64,000 nt of DNA from Pseudomonas sp. NFIX28. GTDB lineage: Bacteria; Pseudomonadota; Gammaproteobacteria; Pseudomonadales; Pseudomonadaceae. How positions within the stretch are numbered: the stretch's first letter is position 1; the number at the start of each line of letters is the position of its first letter. The notes under the pieces were generated by a model. The model was not told the DNA's origin and ran no database searches. It saw only the letters and a program-made list of their open reading frames with translations. Shown here piece after piece: positions 24,301 through 35,100 of this stretch. Made by a program: the position numbers and the translations under genes. The DNA is taken from positions 1 through 64,000 of the forward strand of contig NZ_FNPW01000004.1 of assembly GCF_900107395.1 (NCBI RefSeq), written 5' to 3'.

Positions 24301-25172
24301 TGCTGACCTTTACCATCGGCACCTTTGCCATCGCGCTCAACCACCTGCTGCTGATCAGCGCCCTGGCGCTGGCCACCTTTGTCGGCTGGCGAGTCGCCAA
24401 GCGCGGTGGCGAGAACCCGGAATCGGTGCTGTTCGGCCTGTTCCTGCTGGGCATGCTGGCGGCGCGCATCGGCTTCGTGGTGGTCTACTGGAAGCACTAT
24501 CGCCACGACCTGTGGCAAATCATCGACCTGCGCGACGGCGGTTTCCTCGCCTGGCCGGGGGCCATCGTGCTGCTGCTGGCCACCCTCGCCTGGGGCTGGC
24601 GCCGCCCGGCGCTGCGCAAGCCGCTGGGCGCCGGCGTCGGCAGCGGCCTGGCCTTCTGGCTGCTCGCCAGCCTGTCGCTGAGCATTTTCGAACAAGGCAC
24701 CCGGCTGCCGGAAATCGCCCTGCGCAACCCCGACGGCGCCACCGTGCAACTGACCAGCTACCAGGGCAAACCGCTGGTGATCAACCTCTGGGCCACCTGG
24801 TGCCCGCCTTGCCGCCGGGAAATGCCGGTGCTGGAAAGAGCCCAGCAGCAGCGCCCGGACCTGACCTTCCTGTTCGTCAACCAGGCCGAAAGCATGCAGA
24901 GCGTCAGCACCTTCCTGGCCACCCAGGATTTGAACCTGAACAACGTGCTGTTCGACGGCAGCGGCCGCCTGGGCCAGGCCGTGGGCTCCATGGCGCTACC
25001 GACTACGCTGTTCTACAGCGCCGACGGGCGCCTGCTCGGCAGCCACCTGGGCGAGCTGTCCGAAGCCAGCCTGGCCCGCGCCCTGGAACATTTCGACTCA
25101 CCGCATTCGACCACGGCCACGCAGGCCGCCCCTTCAAGGAAATTGCCATGCCTTTCATCCGCCACCTGCTGA
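24300..25172 (+). CDS. membrane-anchored TlpA-like thioredoxin
   Basis: A 290-residue protein. Four hydrophobic segments fill the N-terminal half (about 1-130), followed by a periplasmic thioredoxin domain with VINLWATWCPPCRREMPVLE (catalytic CPPC at about 166) and the cis-proline loop SMALPTTLFYSADG. It starts at the ATG overlapping the dsbD stop (TGATG), and its C-terminal 25 bases overlap the following dsbG gene. P. aeruginosa PA2477 is the positional equivalent. It probably relays reducing power from DsbD to periplasmic substrates. Confidence 0.88.
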   Translation: MLTFTIGTFAIALNHLLLISALALATFVGWRVAKRGGENPESVLFGLFLLGMLAARIGFVVVYWKHYRHDLWQIIDLRDGGFLAWPGAIVLLLATLAWGWRRPALRKPLGAGVGSGLAFWLLASLSLSIFEQGTRLPEIALRNPDGATVQLTSYQGKPLVINLWATWCPPCRREMPVLERAQQQRPDLTFLFVNQAESMQSVSTFLATQDLNLNNVLFDGSGRLGQAVGSMALPTTLFYSADGRLLGSHLGELSEASLARALEHFDSPHSTTATQAAPSRKLPCLSSATC

Positions 25173-25915
25173 GCCTGTCCCTGGGCGCCGCCCTGCTCCA
25201 GGCACCGCTGCTGCACGCCGAAGAACTGCCCGAGGCGATCAAAAAGATCGAAGCCAAAGGCGCCAAGATCATCGGCAGCTTCGATGCCCCGGACGGCCTC
25301 AAGGGCTATGCCGCGCAGTACCAGAACCGCGGCATGGCCCTGTACCTGACCCCGGATGGCAAGCATGTGTTGCTGGGCAACCTGTACGACGCCGACGGCA
25401 AGGACCTGAGCGCCGAGCCCCTGCAAAAGCTGGTGTACGCGCCGATGGCCAAGGAAGTCTGGGCGAAGATGGAAAAGAGCGACTGGATCGCCGACGGCAA
25501 GGCCGACGCACCGCGGGTGATCTACCTGTTCAGCGACCCCAACTGCCCCTACTGCAACCTGTTCTGGGAGCAGGCGCGGCCCTGGGTGAATGCCGGCAAG
25601 GTCCAGTTGCGGCACATCATGGTCGGCATCATCCGCGAAGACAGCCCGGGCAAATCCGCCGCCCTGCTGGCCGCCAAGGACCCACAGAAAGCCCTGCAGG
25701 ACCACGAAAAAGCCGGCAAGGGCAGCAGCCTCAAGCCCTTGGCCACGATCCCCGCCGAAGTCCAGGCCAAGCTCGATGCCAACATGGCACTGATGGACGA
25801 ACTGGAACTGTCCGCCACCCCGGCAATCTTCTACATGGACGCCAAGGGCGAACTGCAACAGCAACAAGGTGCACCGGCGCCGGACAAGCTGGGCAAGATT
25901 TTCGGGCCTAAATAA
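25148..25915 (+). CDS. dsbG: DsbG-type periplasmic thiol:disulfide isomerase
   Basis: A 255-residue secreted protein with signal peptide LLSLSLGAALLQAPLLHAE (cleavage near 23). The DsbC/DsbG dimerisation domain covers about 24-110, then a thioredoxin domain with SDPNCPYCNLFWEQ (CPYC at about 138-141) and the cis-proline element SATPAIFYMDAKG near 225. DsbG protects single cysteines from oxidation or isomerises wrong disulfides and is kept reduced by DsbD, the first gene of this operon. ATG 25148 follows AAGGAAATTGCC. The start lies inside the tlpA-like gene. A REP pair follows the stop. Confidence 0.92.
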   Translation: MPFIRHLLSLSLGAALLQAPLLHAEELPEAIKKIEAKGAKIIGSFDAPDGLKGYAAQYQNRGMALYLTPDGKHVLLGNLYDADGKDLSAEPLQKLVYAPMAKEVWAKMEKSDWIADGKADAPRVIYLFSDPNCPYCNLFWEQARPWVNAGKVQLRHIMVGIIREDSPGKSAALLAAKDPQKALQDHEKAGKGSSLKPLATIPAEVQAKLDANMALMDELELSATPAIFYMDAKGELQQQQGAPAPDKLGKIFGPK

Positions 25916-25947
25916 GGCGCAGATCCGGCGGCGTTCGATACGCCGCC

Positions 25948-26012
25948 ATCGCGGGCAAGCCTCGCTCCTACGGTTGACCGCGTTCTTCCGTAGGAGCGAG
26001 GCTTGCCCGCGA
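25948..26012. repeat. REP pair, family A, inverted
   Basis: Inverted family-A units at 25948-25970 and 25991-26012 (last base pair altered), between the convergent dsbG and DUF3077 genes. Confidence 0.88.
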
Positions 26013-26036
26013 CAGGGCCCTCAAAAACACCGAAAA

Positions 26037-26381
26037 TCAACGATCCTGACGCCCATCCAACAACGCATCCACCACCGCCCTGGCCATTTCCACGGAATGG
26101 ACCATCGACCAGATCAACCCGCGCTCCAGGCCACTGCCGCGTTCGGTGATTTCATCGCTGACTTCTTCGGCGCATTTGAGCAAGAGCGAGACATGCACCA
26201 GGGCTTCTTCGGCGCTGATGCCTTGGCGGACACAGAAAAGAGAATCCGGACTTACCGGCCCTGCCGCAGTGGCAGGAAGAGCATCGAATGATTCGGCAGG
26301 CGAATTGGCCAGAGATTGGCGCAAGGTCTGATTGGCAGTCTTCAGTTCAGGGTAGCGATACACAGGAATTGGCTTTTTCAT
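26037..26381 (-). CDS. DUF3077-like small protein
   Basis: Starting at the ATG at 26381 gives 114 residues (MKKPIPVYRYPELKTANQTL). The central part, LFCVRQGISAEEALVHVSLLLKCAEEVSDEITERGSG, resembles the DUF3077 proteins common in Pseudomonas, which have a helical region after FxVxxGIxxEDAL. No signal peptide or membrane segment is present, and the function is unknown. Residues before this ATG in the open frame are basic and unlike the family, so the shorter start was taken. It is alone, between a REP pair and a 467-bp repeat-rich gap. Confidence 0.72.
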   Translation of the reverse strand: MKKPIPVYRYPELKTANQTLRQSLANSPAESFDALPATAAGPVSPDSLFCVRQGISAEEALVHVSLLLKCAEEVSDEITERGSGLERGLIWSMVHSVEMARAVVDALLDGRQDR

Positions 26382-26848
26382 GGGTGCAGTCCTCAACACA
26401 GTGGATATGAATACCCAGCGATTACTTCTGGGTCTTCGTACGTTCCCGACAGTTTTTCGGACTTGCACTTCCGGCCATCGATTTGGCGACGACCCACGCA
26501 GACTAGTAGCTCAGAACAGCCACCTTCAAGCCGCAAACTGCGTCTCGGAAATACCCTACAAAAGAAAGCGAATTGGCCCCCTGTAGCCGCTGCCGAGCTC
26601 CGCGAGGCTGCGATCGACTGCGCAGCAGGCGCCAAACCTGCCCATGCGGTGTGTCAGGCAAGATACCGTCGCCTGGTTTACGGCCGCTTCGCGCCCGATC
26701 GCAGCCTTCGGCAGCGGCTACAGGAGCGTGTCTGAATTCGGCGCCTGTGCATAAGCCGCTTCGTCGGAATGCCGCGCAGTCGATCGCAGCCTCGCGGAGC
26801 TCGGCAGCGGCTACAGGGGCGTCAACATTCGGCGTTTGTGCGTAAGGC
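26382..26848. other. 467-bp intergenic region filled with REP units
   Basis: No credible gene is present. It holds three family-B repeats (26582-26616, 26697-26722, 26781-26815); the short open frames are made by these repeats. The 26382-26580 part is AT-richer and should carry the promoter of the DUF3077 gene. Confidence 0.6.
26582..26815. repeat. REP cluster, family B, three units
   Basis: A direct unit at 26582-26616 (longer arm with GAGCTCCGCGAGG), an inverted unit at 26697-26722 and a second inverted unit at 26781-26815 that mirrors the first exactly in its longer arm. The first and third can pair over about 35 bases. Confidence 0.85.
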
Positions 26849-27901
26849 TCAGGCGAACTCGTCCGGTGCTTCACGGGCGAGGATGTTTTCCAGCTCGCCG
26901 GTGTCTGCCCGTTCGTTGAGGATGGCACTGACCTGATCGACCCAGAGCTTTTCCGAGGCAATGCCGGCCCACGACTGGCTGCCGAAGCCGTGATACGGAC
27001 GGTCATCGAAGGTGCTGATCAACAATTGGTTGAAGCGCACCGTCTCCAGGTTCTTGCGCTGGATCTGCATCTGCAAAGCCCCCAGCACCTTCTGCTGCTC
27101 TTGCGGGTTCGGGCGATAGCTGAACAGCCGCGGCGAGCTGAGCACCAGGAACTCCGGCGGCACATTTTCATCGATGGCCGCCTGCAAGCGGTAATGGCCA
27201 TCGAGAATCAGGTGGCAGCTCAGGCCGCTGACGTACCACAGCAGGATGGGCGGCAAGCTGCCCTCGCGGGCTTTCTTGCGCCACCATTTGAGGCGCCCGG
27301 AATGCGGGTCCACTGCATGCAGGCCGACCACCGCGCCGCCACTCTCGCCCAACTCGACCCAGCGCGCCGCGCCGGGTTGCCGGTTGTCGAGGATGTTGCG
27401 GCCGTAGATCGCCCACTGCGGCATATGGCTCAGGGCGTCTTCGCCGCCCTTGAAGTACCAGGCTTCGGCGCCGCTCAGCAACGGCCGCATCGGCTTGAGG
27501 GATTCCGGGCGCAGGGCCCGTACCAGCCAGTAGCCGGGGTAGAAAAAGTCCGGCTGGTGCTGCATCAACTGCTGGACGAAAAAGCGGCTCCAGGCCTTGA
27601 GGCGCAGGGCCGGGTCGAGGCGTAGCTGTTGCTCCACCTGGGGCGAATCGATGGGACCCACCAGGGTTTGCGGCAATTGCTCCAGCAGGTGATTGCGTAC
27701 CACCCACACGCCGTAAAGGCAGCGAGACATGGTGCCCCAGAGCAGCGTCTGGTCACCCAGCACCAGTTGCATGCGCCGGTTGTGGCCACTGAGCAGGCGC
27801 AAGTTCGGCTTGTCGCTGGCCGGGCGCTGGACGTCCACCCCGAGGCCGTTCCAGTTGCCCGCCAGGTCCTCGATATCGCGCCAGTAAATCTGTTCCGTCA
27901 T
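26849..27901 (-). CDS. hypothetical protein with a ParB/sulfiredoxin-like motif
   Basis: A 350-residue soluble protein that I do not recognise. Near residues 235-255 it has SCHLILDGHYRLQAAIDENVPPEF, which resembles the DGHHR motif of ParB/Srx-fold nucleotide-binding proteins. The rest is rich in tryptophan and aromatic residues (SRFFVQQLMQHQPDFFYPGYWLV, AEAWYFKGGEDALSHMPQWAIYG), with WWRKKAREGSLPPILLWYVSG just before the motif. No signal peptide or membrane segment is seen. It is separated from the upstream hydrolase gene by a strong terminator, so it has its own promoter. Function is unknown. Confidence 0.75.
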   Translation of the reverse strand: MTEQIYWRDIEDLAGNWNGLGVDVQRPASDKPNLRLLSGHNRRMQLVLGDQTLLWGTMSRCLYGVWVVRNHLLEQLPQTLVGPIDSPQVEQQLRLDPALRLKAWSRFFVQQLMQHQPDFFYPGYWLVRALRPESLKPMRPLLSGAEAWYFKGGEDALSHMPQWAIYGRNILDNRQPGAARWVELGESGGAVVGLHAVDPHSGRLKWWRKKAREGSLPPILLWYVSGLSCHLILDGHYRLQAAIDENVPPEFLVLSSPRLFSYRPNPQEQQKVLGALQMQIQRKNLETVRFNQLLISTFDDRPYHGFGSQSWAGIASEKLWVDQVSAILNERADTGELENILAREAPDEFA

Positions 27902-27923
27902 CGCCGCTGTCCCTGAATGAAAA

Positions 27924-27957
27924 CGCCCGGCGCAGGTGGTTGGACCTGCGCCGGGCG
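27924..27957 (-). terminator. strong intrinsic terminator downstream of the hydrolase gene
   Basis: A perfect 14-bp GC-rich stem (CGCCCGGCGCAGGT / ACCTGCGCCGGGCG) with loop GGTTGG. On the minus strand it is followed by TTTTC, so it ends the transcript from the alpha/beta hydrolase gene. Confidence 0.85.
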
Positions 27958-27997
27958 CGAATATAGCAGAGGGGTCGGGTGGTGGCCGTGGGATTGC

Positions 27998-28090
27998 ATC
28001 GCGGGCAAGCCTCGCTCCTACAGAAGCACCGTCAACCGAAAGATCCGTCGGTATAACGCGGACTCTGTAGGAGCGAGGCTTGCCCGCGAT
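27998..28090. repeat. REP pair, family A, inverted
   Basis: Inverted family-A units at 27998-28020 and 28068-28090 between the terminator and the stop of the hydrolase gene. Confidence 0.9.
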
Positions 28091-28117
28091 AACGTCAGCC
28101 CAAACGCCACCGAAGCA

Positions 28118-28936
28118 TCAGCAGGAATGCCGCTGCGCCAAAAACTTCAACAACGCCTCGGTGACAAATTCCGGGTTCTCCAGGTTGGAGATATGCCCCG
28201 CCTCGGGCACCAGCTGGTAAGGGCAGCCGATCAGCTCGGCCATTTCCCGGGTTTCCGCAGGTGGGCGCGGTTTGTCCTGGTCGCCGCACAGCAGCAAGGT
28301 GGTCTTGGGGTCCAGTTGGTCCAGGCGCGACAGCAAATCTGCGCGGCTGAAGGTGATGCGGCCCATGGGCACCACGCTTTCGCGCAGGCGTTCGCTGGGC
28401 AGTGCCGCGAGCACGGCGCGAAAGTCCTGGTAGAGCGCCGACTGCGGGTCGATGCCCGGGCGGAAGAAGATCGGCACCACGATGTCCAGCAACTGCGGCG
28501 CGATCACCCCGCTCTCTTCGATCTGCTTGAACAGCGAGAAGTAATACTGGCGGGTCGGCTCCGGCTCGGCCCCCAGATAGGTGTCCATCAGCACCAGGCC
28601 ATTGATGCGCTGCGGCGCCGCCAGGGCCAGGCGCGCCCCCCACATGCCACCCACGGATAGGCCGACCAGGCTGATGCGCTCGATCTCAAGATGATCCAAC
28701 AGCGCCAGCACCTGCCGGGCAATGTCGTCCAGCGAAGTGGTGCCTTGCGGCAGCGCGCCGGACTGGCCATGGCCCCACAGGTCGAGGGCGATCACCCGGT
28801 AGTGCTTCGACAGCGCCTCGATTTGCGGCGCCCACATGTTCAGGTCCCACAGGTAGCTGCCGGCCAGCAGCACCGCCGGGCCGCTGCCCTGGTCGAGGTA
28901 ATGAAGGGCTTGTCCATCGATAGTCGCGAAGGGCAT
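28118..28936 (-). CDS. alpha/beta hydrolase
   Basis: A 272-residue alpha/beta hydrolase-fold protein. The oxyanion strand region is GPAVLLAGSYLWDLNMWAPQ, the DxWGHGxS block reads VIALDLWGHGQSGALPQG, the nucleophile elbow GLSVGG is at about residue 95, a candidate acid lies in LLLCGDQDKPRPP, and the catalytic His is in EAGHISNLENPEFV near 250. It looks like a 3-oxoadipate enol-lactonase/esterase-type enzyme, but the substrate is unknown. It is not PvdG or another siderophore thioesterase by sequence. ATG 28936 follows AGGAGACAGTTG. It lies downstream of pvdL on the same strand, across a 175-bp gap. Confidence 0.83.
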   Translation of the reverse strand: MPFATIDGQALHYLDQGSGPAVLLAGSYLWDLNMWAPQIEALSKHYRVIALDLWGHGQSGALPQGTTSLDDIARQVLALLDHLEIERISLVGLSVGGMWGARLALAAPQRINGLVLMDTYLGAEPEPTRQYYFSLFKQIEESGVIAPQLLDIVVPIFFRPGIDPQSALYQDFRAVLAALPSERLRESVVPMGRITFSRADLLSRLDQLDPKTTLLLCGDQDKPRPPAETREMAELIGCPYQLVPEAGHISNLENPEFVTEALLKFLAQRHSC

Positions 28937-29052
28937 CAACTGTCTCCTGTCAGGTGGGCTGCAAAAAAAGCCTCGGTAGACTGTGCCGGTGAAAGGTTTC
29001 AGTCAATCGGACAAGTCCGAACGGCCGTGCCAGCCTGACGACCCATTACGAG

Positions 29053-29085
29053 CAGGCCCGCGCCTACAGAGTAGACGCGGGTCTG
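29053..29085 (-). terminator. hairpin downstream of pvdL
   Basis: CAGGCCCGCG (29053-29062) and CGCGGGTCTG (29076-29085) form a 10-bp stem with one G-U pair around a 13-base loop, 27 bp after the pvdL stop. It lacks a good U-run, so it may only stabilise the message end. Confidence 0.5.
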
Positions 29086-29111
29086 TTTGCCAAAGGGCTA
29101 AAGAGGCGGCG

Positions 29112-32100
29112 TTACAACCCTTCCAGCTCCGCCATCAAGCTGCTCAGGCGATCGACTTTCTCCTCGCTGATTTCACTGCTCGCCAGGCCGTCGATGTACT
29201 GCGCCAGCTCCTCCACCGTGCTGCATTCGAACATCGCCCGCAGCGGCACGTTGCGTTGCAGGGTTTTCTGCACCCGCGAGGCGATCTGCGTGGCCAGCAG
29301 CGAATGCCCGCCCAGCTCGAAGAAGTTGTCCTGCACGCCGACCCGCTCGACCTTGAGCACCTCGGCCCAGATATCGGCCAGGGTCTGCTCCAGTTCGCTG
29401 CGCGGCGCCAGGTAGTCCTGGCTGTGCAGCTGGCCGATCTCCAGGGCCGGCAGGGCCTTGCGGTCGAGCTTGCCGTTGGCGTTGAGCGGCAGGCGCTCCA
29501 GCCACAGCCAGTGCAACGGCACCATGTATTCCGGCAGCTCGACGCGCAGGCGTTGCTTGATGCGCTCCAGGCATTCAACCGGGCTCAGGGCCGAGTCGTT
29601 GGCAACCTGGCTCTTCACCAAGTACCCCACCAGATGCTTGCCGTTGACGCCTTCCTGCACAGCGACCGCCGCGTCGCGGACTTCCGGCTGTTCGTGCAGG
29701 CGCGCTTCGATTTCCCCGAGCTCGATACGGTAGCCGCGGATCTTCACCTGATGATCGATGCGCCCGACGTATTCCAGCACGCCATCGGCGCGACGCCGGG
29801 CCAGGTCGCCGGTGCGGTACAGCCGTTCGCCCGGGGCACCGAACGGGTGCGGCACGAACACCTGGGCGGTGCGCAGCGGATCGCTGACATAACCACGACC
29901 GACCCCGGTACCGGCGACGCACAGTTCGCCCACCGCCCCCAGCGGCACCAGCTCCAGCGCGCCATCCATCAGGTACAGGCGGTTGTTGTCGGTCGGCGTA
30001 CCGATCGGCAGGTAGCTGCCACAGGTCGAAGCCATGTCGACGCGGTAGAAGGCCACGTCGTCCGAACACTCGGCCGGGCCGTAGGCGTTGACCAGGCCGA
30101 TCTGCGGGTAGCGCAGCAGCCATTGGTGCGCCAGTTCCGGCGGCATCGCCTCGCCGGTCGGCAGCATCCAGCGCAAGCCATCGAGGTCGATGGACTCCTG
30201 GGCGAGCATGCCCTGGATCAGCGACGGCACGCTTTCCAGCACGCTGATGCCCTGCGCCTGCACATGGGCCAGCAAACCCTGCGGGTCATGGGCGATGGCA
30301 TTCGGCACGATGTCCACCCGCGCACCGAACAGCGGTGCGGCGAGGAACTGCCAGACCGAAATGTCGAAGCTCTGCGAGGCGGTCTGGGCGATCACGTCGG
30401 CTTCGCTCAATTGCAGGTACGGCACCTTGCTCAGCTGGTTGTTGAGCATGCCGCGCTGCTCGACCATCACGCCCTTGGGCAGGCCGGTGGAGCCCGAGGT
30501 GTAGATCACATAGGCCAGGTTGTCCGGGCCGCTGTAGATCCCCGGGTTGTCCAGGGAGCGACTGGCCGCCTGCACTTCTTCCCAGACCAACAAACGTGGT
30601 CGGTTGGCGCAGGCGAACTCGTCGAGCAAGGCCCGGGCCTGTTCCTGGCAGGCCGCGGTGCACACCAGCAACGGCGTGCGGCTCAAGGCGATGATGCTGC
30701 CCAGGCGCTGGCTTGGCAGGCCCGGGTCCAGCGGCAGGTAGCCGGCCCCGGCCTTGAAGCTGCCAATGATCATGCCCAGCAGGTCCAGGCTGCGCTCGGC
30801 CAGCAGCGCCACCGGCTGGTCCAGGCCGACGCCGTTGGCGATCAGGGCGTGGCCCAGGCGGTTACTGCGCTGGTTCAGTTCGGCATAGCTGTATTGCCGC
30901 TCCCGGCAACTGGCGGCGATGCGTTGCGGATGCGCCGCCACCTGGGCCTCGAACAGTTCGACATAGCTGCGCTGCAGCGGGTACTCATGCTCGCTCTGGT
31001 TGCAGCCGGCAAGCAGGAAGTCCTGCTCTGCCGCGCCCAGCAGCGGCAGCTCGGCCATGTCGCCATGGAAGCCCTGCACCAGCGCCAGCAACAGCCGCTT
31101 GAACTCGCCGAGCATGCGTTCGATGGTCGCTTGCTCGAAGTAGCGCTGGTCGTAGGACAGGTGCAGCCCCAGGTCATCGCCCGGGTAGCACACCGCGGTC
31201 AACGGGAAGTTGGTGTGGGTGCGGCCGGAATCCGAGGTGGCGTTCAGGCTTTGCGCGCGGTCCAGCACCGAGACTTCCACCGGCGCGTTCTCGAACACGA
31301 ACAGGCTGTCGAACAGCGGCTGGCCCTTGGGCAGTTCACTGTTTTCCTGGATCGCCACCAGCGGCAGGTATTCGTACTCGCGCAGCTCCATATTGCGTTC
31401 CAGCAGGCTGCCGAGCCATTGGCGCACGCTCAGGCGCTGGCCGTCTTCCGGCAGCTGCACCCGCAGCGCGATGCTGTTGATGAACAGGCCGACGGTGCGC
31501 TGCATCTCCGGCATTTGCACCGGGCGCCCGGCCACGGTGACGCCGAACAACACGTCACGGTCGCCGCTCAGGCGCCGCAGGACCAGGGCCCAGGCCGCCT
31601 GGGCGAAGGTGTTGACGGTCAGCTGATGCTGCTGCGCCAACTCACGCAATTGCGCGCCGTCGCGGGCGTCGAGACGGGTGTAGCAGTCGCCGACAATCAT
31701 GCCGCCGCTGTCGCCGGCGTGTTCGCGCAGGAACGGCCGGTCGCTCGGAATCGGCGTGGTGCGCTCGAAGCCTTGCAGGTTGTTTTTCCACCACTGGCGC
31801 GCCTCGGCCAGGCTCTGGCGTTGCAGCCAGCCGATGTAGTCGCGGTAGCGCGGCGGCACGCTGAGCTGGGCTTCGCGACCTTCGCCCAGGGCGGTGTAGA
31901 TCTCGAAGAAGTCGTTCATCAACAGCGAACGGCACCAGGCATCGATCAGGATGTGGTGGTTGCTCATCATGAACCAGTAGCGCGCGGCGCCCACGCGGAT
32001 CAGCCGCAGGTGGAACGGTGCCTGCTCGAGCAGATCGAAACCGGCCTCGCGCTCGCTTTTCAGCAACGCCTGCAACTTCGGTTCCTGCTCGTCTTGCGCG

Positions 32101-35100
32101 ACCGCGCTCCAGTCCAGGAACTCGATCGGCGTGCCGCCCGGCTTGTGGATAACCTGCAGCATGTCTTCGCCGACGTTCCAGCAGAAGGACGCGCGCAAAG
32201 CTTCGTGACGGGCCACCACCGCCTGCCAGGCCTGGGCGAAACGCGCCGGGTCCAGCTCGCTGTCGATGCGGTAGCGGTCCTGCATGTAGTACAGGCCGGT
32301 GCCCGGCTCCAGCAGGGTGTGCAGCAGCATGCCCTCCTGCATCGGGGTCAGCGGGTAGACGTCCTCGATGGCGCTGGCCGGCACCGGCAGCGCGTCCAGT
32401 TGCGCCTGGGTCAGGCGCGCCAGGGGGAAGTCCGACGGCGTCAGGCCACCGGCATCGTCCTCCAGGCAATGGGCGATCAGGCTGTGCAGTTCGCCGAGGT
32501 AGGCCTGGGCCAGCGCGTCGATGGTTTGCACATCAAAACGCTCGCCGCTGAAGGTCCAGCGCAGCACCAGCTCGCCGGCATAGACCTGGCTGTCGACGCT
32601 CAGCTCGTTGGGCAGCGGCGCTTGCGGCGAATGGGCGGCGCCCACCGGCTCGTCCAGCGGACGGAACAGCGCGTCGCTGGCAAAGCTCTGGTCGAACTGG
32701 CCCAGGTAGTTGAAGGTGACCGGCGCCTGCGCCAGGGCCGCCATGCTGTGCTGGATCGCCTCATCGGCGAGGTAGCGCAGCACGCCATAACCCAGGCCTT
32801 TATGCGGCACGGCGCGCAGCTGTTCCTTGATCGCCTTGATCGAGGCGCCCTGCCCGACCGCTTCTTCGATGGCCAGCGGGACCAGGCGCAGCGGGTAGGC
32901 GCTGGTGAACCAGCCGACCGTGCGGGTCAGGTCGATCTCGTCGAACAGGGTTTCGCGGCCATGGCCTTCGAGCTGGACCAGCGCCGAGGCCTCGCCGGTC
33001 CAGCGGCACAGCACGCGGGCCAGGGCCGTGAGCAGCAGGTCGTTGACCTGGGTGCGGTAGGCGCTCGGCGCCTGTTGCAGCAGCTGCCGGGTGCGCTCGG
33101 CATCCAGTTTCACGCTGACGGTCCGCGCATGTTTGTTCTGCCGCCCGCCCTCGGCGCGCTGCACTGGCAGCGCGGTTATCGGGCCCGCCAATTGGTCCTG
33201 CCACCAGCTCAACTCTTCGCGCAGCGACTCGCTGCCGGCATAGGCCTGCAGGCGTGACGCCCAATCGCGCAAGGCGCTGGTTTTCGCCGGCAGGCGCGGC
33301 GTTTGCTGAACTTCAAGCTGGCGGTAGACGCTTTGCAGGTCCTCCAGCAACACGCGCCAGGACACGCCGTCGACCACCAGGTGGTGAATGGCGATGAACA
33401 GGCGTTGCTGTGCATCCGGACCGTCCACCAGCAGCGCGCGCATCAACGGCCCATTGGCCAGGTCCAGGCTGCGCTGGGCCTCGGCGAACAGCACCGGGCA
33501 CTGCTGCATGCAAGCCACGCGCATCTGCATCAGCAGCGGCGCCTCGGACAGCGGCTGGTGCACAGCCTGCCATTGGCCGTCGACCTGGGTGAAGCGCAGG
33601 CGCAGGGCGTCATGCTGGGCCAGCACCGCGTGCAGCGCTTGCTCCAGCAACTGCCCATCGAGCACCTGGGTCGGCGCCAGCAGCAGCGCCTGGTTCCAGT
33701 GCTGGCGCTCGGGGATCGCGCTGTCGAAGAACCAATGCTGGATCGGCGTCAGGCTAGACTCGCCGCTGAGCAAGCCTTGCTCGGCGACGATTTGCTCGCT
33801 GCGGCTGGCCACCGCCGCCAGGCTCTGCACGGTCTGGTGCTGGAACAAATCCCGCGGGCTGAAATGAATGCCCAGCTGACGGGCGCGGCTGACCACCTGG
33901 ATCGACAGGATCGAGTCGCCGCCCAGTTCGAAGAAGTTGTCGTGCAGGCCGACCTGCCGCAGGTTCAGCACGTCGCACCAGACCTGGGCCAGGGTCTGCT
34001 CCAGCTCGTTGCTCGGCGCCACGTACTGCTGGCGGTTGAGTTCCAGGTCCGGCGCCGGCAAGGCGCGGCGGTCGAGCTTGCCGTTGGCGGTCAGCGGCAT
34101 GCTCGCCAGCAGGATCAGGTGGGTGGGCACCATGTAGTCTGGCAGATGGATTTTCAGCTGCGCCTTGATCGCCTCACGCAAGGCCGCCTGTTGCTCGTCA
34201 CTCTGTTCGGCGACATCGGTCACCAGATAGCCGGCCAGCTGTTTGCCGCCCGGCATGTCCAGGGCCAGCACCACCGCTTCGCGCACGGCGGCATGTTCCA
34301 GCAGGCGGTTTTCGATTTCCCCCAGCTCGATACGGAAGCCGCGAATCTTCACCTGATGGTCGACCCGGCCGATGTATTCCACCTGGCCGTCGGCGCACTG
34401 GCGCACCAGGTCGCCGGTGCGATACAGGCGCCCGCCTTTAGCGCTGAACGGGTCGGCGACGAAACGCTCGGCGCTCATGCCCGGGCGCTGGTGGTAACCC
34501 TGGGCCAGGCCCGCTCCGCCGACATACAGCTCACCGGTGGCGCCTTGCGGCAGCAGGGCCAGGTCGGCGTCGAGGATGTAGGCCACACGCTCACCGATCA
34601 GCGTGCCGATCGGCACGCTGCCGGTACCCTCTTCCAGTTGTTCCGGCGCCAGGCTGGCCAGCGGCATGACCACGGTTTCGGTGGGGCCGTAGGCGTTGAA
34701 GAACAGGCTCGGCTTGAACGCCGCGCGGATGCGGCCCAGGTGTTCGCCGGTCAGCGCCTCGCCGCCGGTGATGCACATGCGCACCGGCAGGGTCTGGCCC
34801 TGGGTCGCCAGCCACTGCGCCAGCTGGCTGCCGTAGCTCGGGGTAAAGCCGAGGATGTTGATGCGGTGCTCACGGATCAGCTGGCAGATTTCTTCGGCAT
34901 CCCATTGCCCTTGCGCCCGCAGCACCACCTGGGCGCCGCTGAGCAGCGGCACCAGCAGGCGCTCGGTAGCGGCGTCGAAGTTGATGGAATAGAAGTGCAG
35001 CTCACAGTCGTCCGGCCGCATGCCGAAGCGCTCGATCACCGCGCGACAGTGCATGGCGATCTCGCCATGGGACACCACCACGCCCTTGGGCTTGCCGGTG

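Noticed and set aside
26503..27006. Open frames across 26500-26850
   Set aside because: They are built from the family-B repeats and end in the adjacent real gene's antisense strand.
28118..28936. Assignment of the alpha/beta hydrolase as PvdG
   Set aside because: The nucleophile elbow and surrounding blocks fit ester- or lactone-hydrolases rather than type II NRPS thioesterases, and a separate REP pair and hairpin separate it from pvdL.
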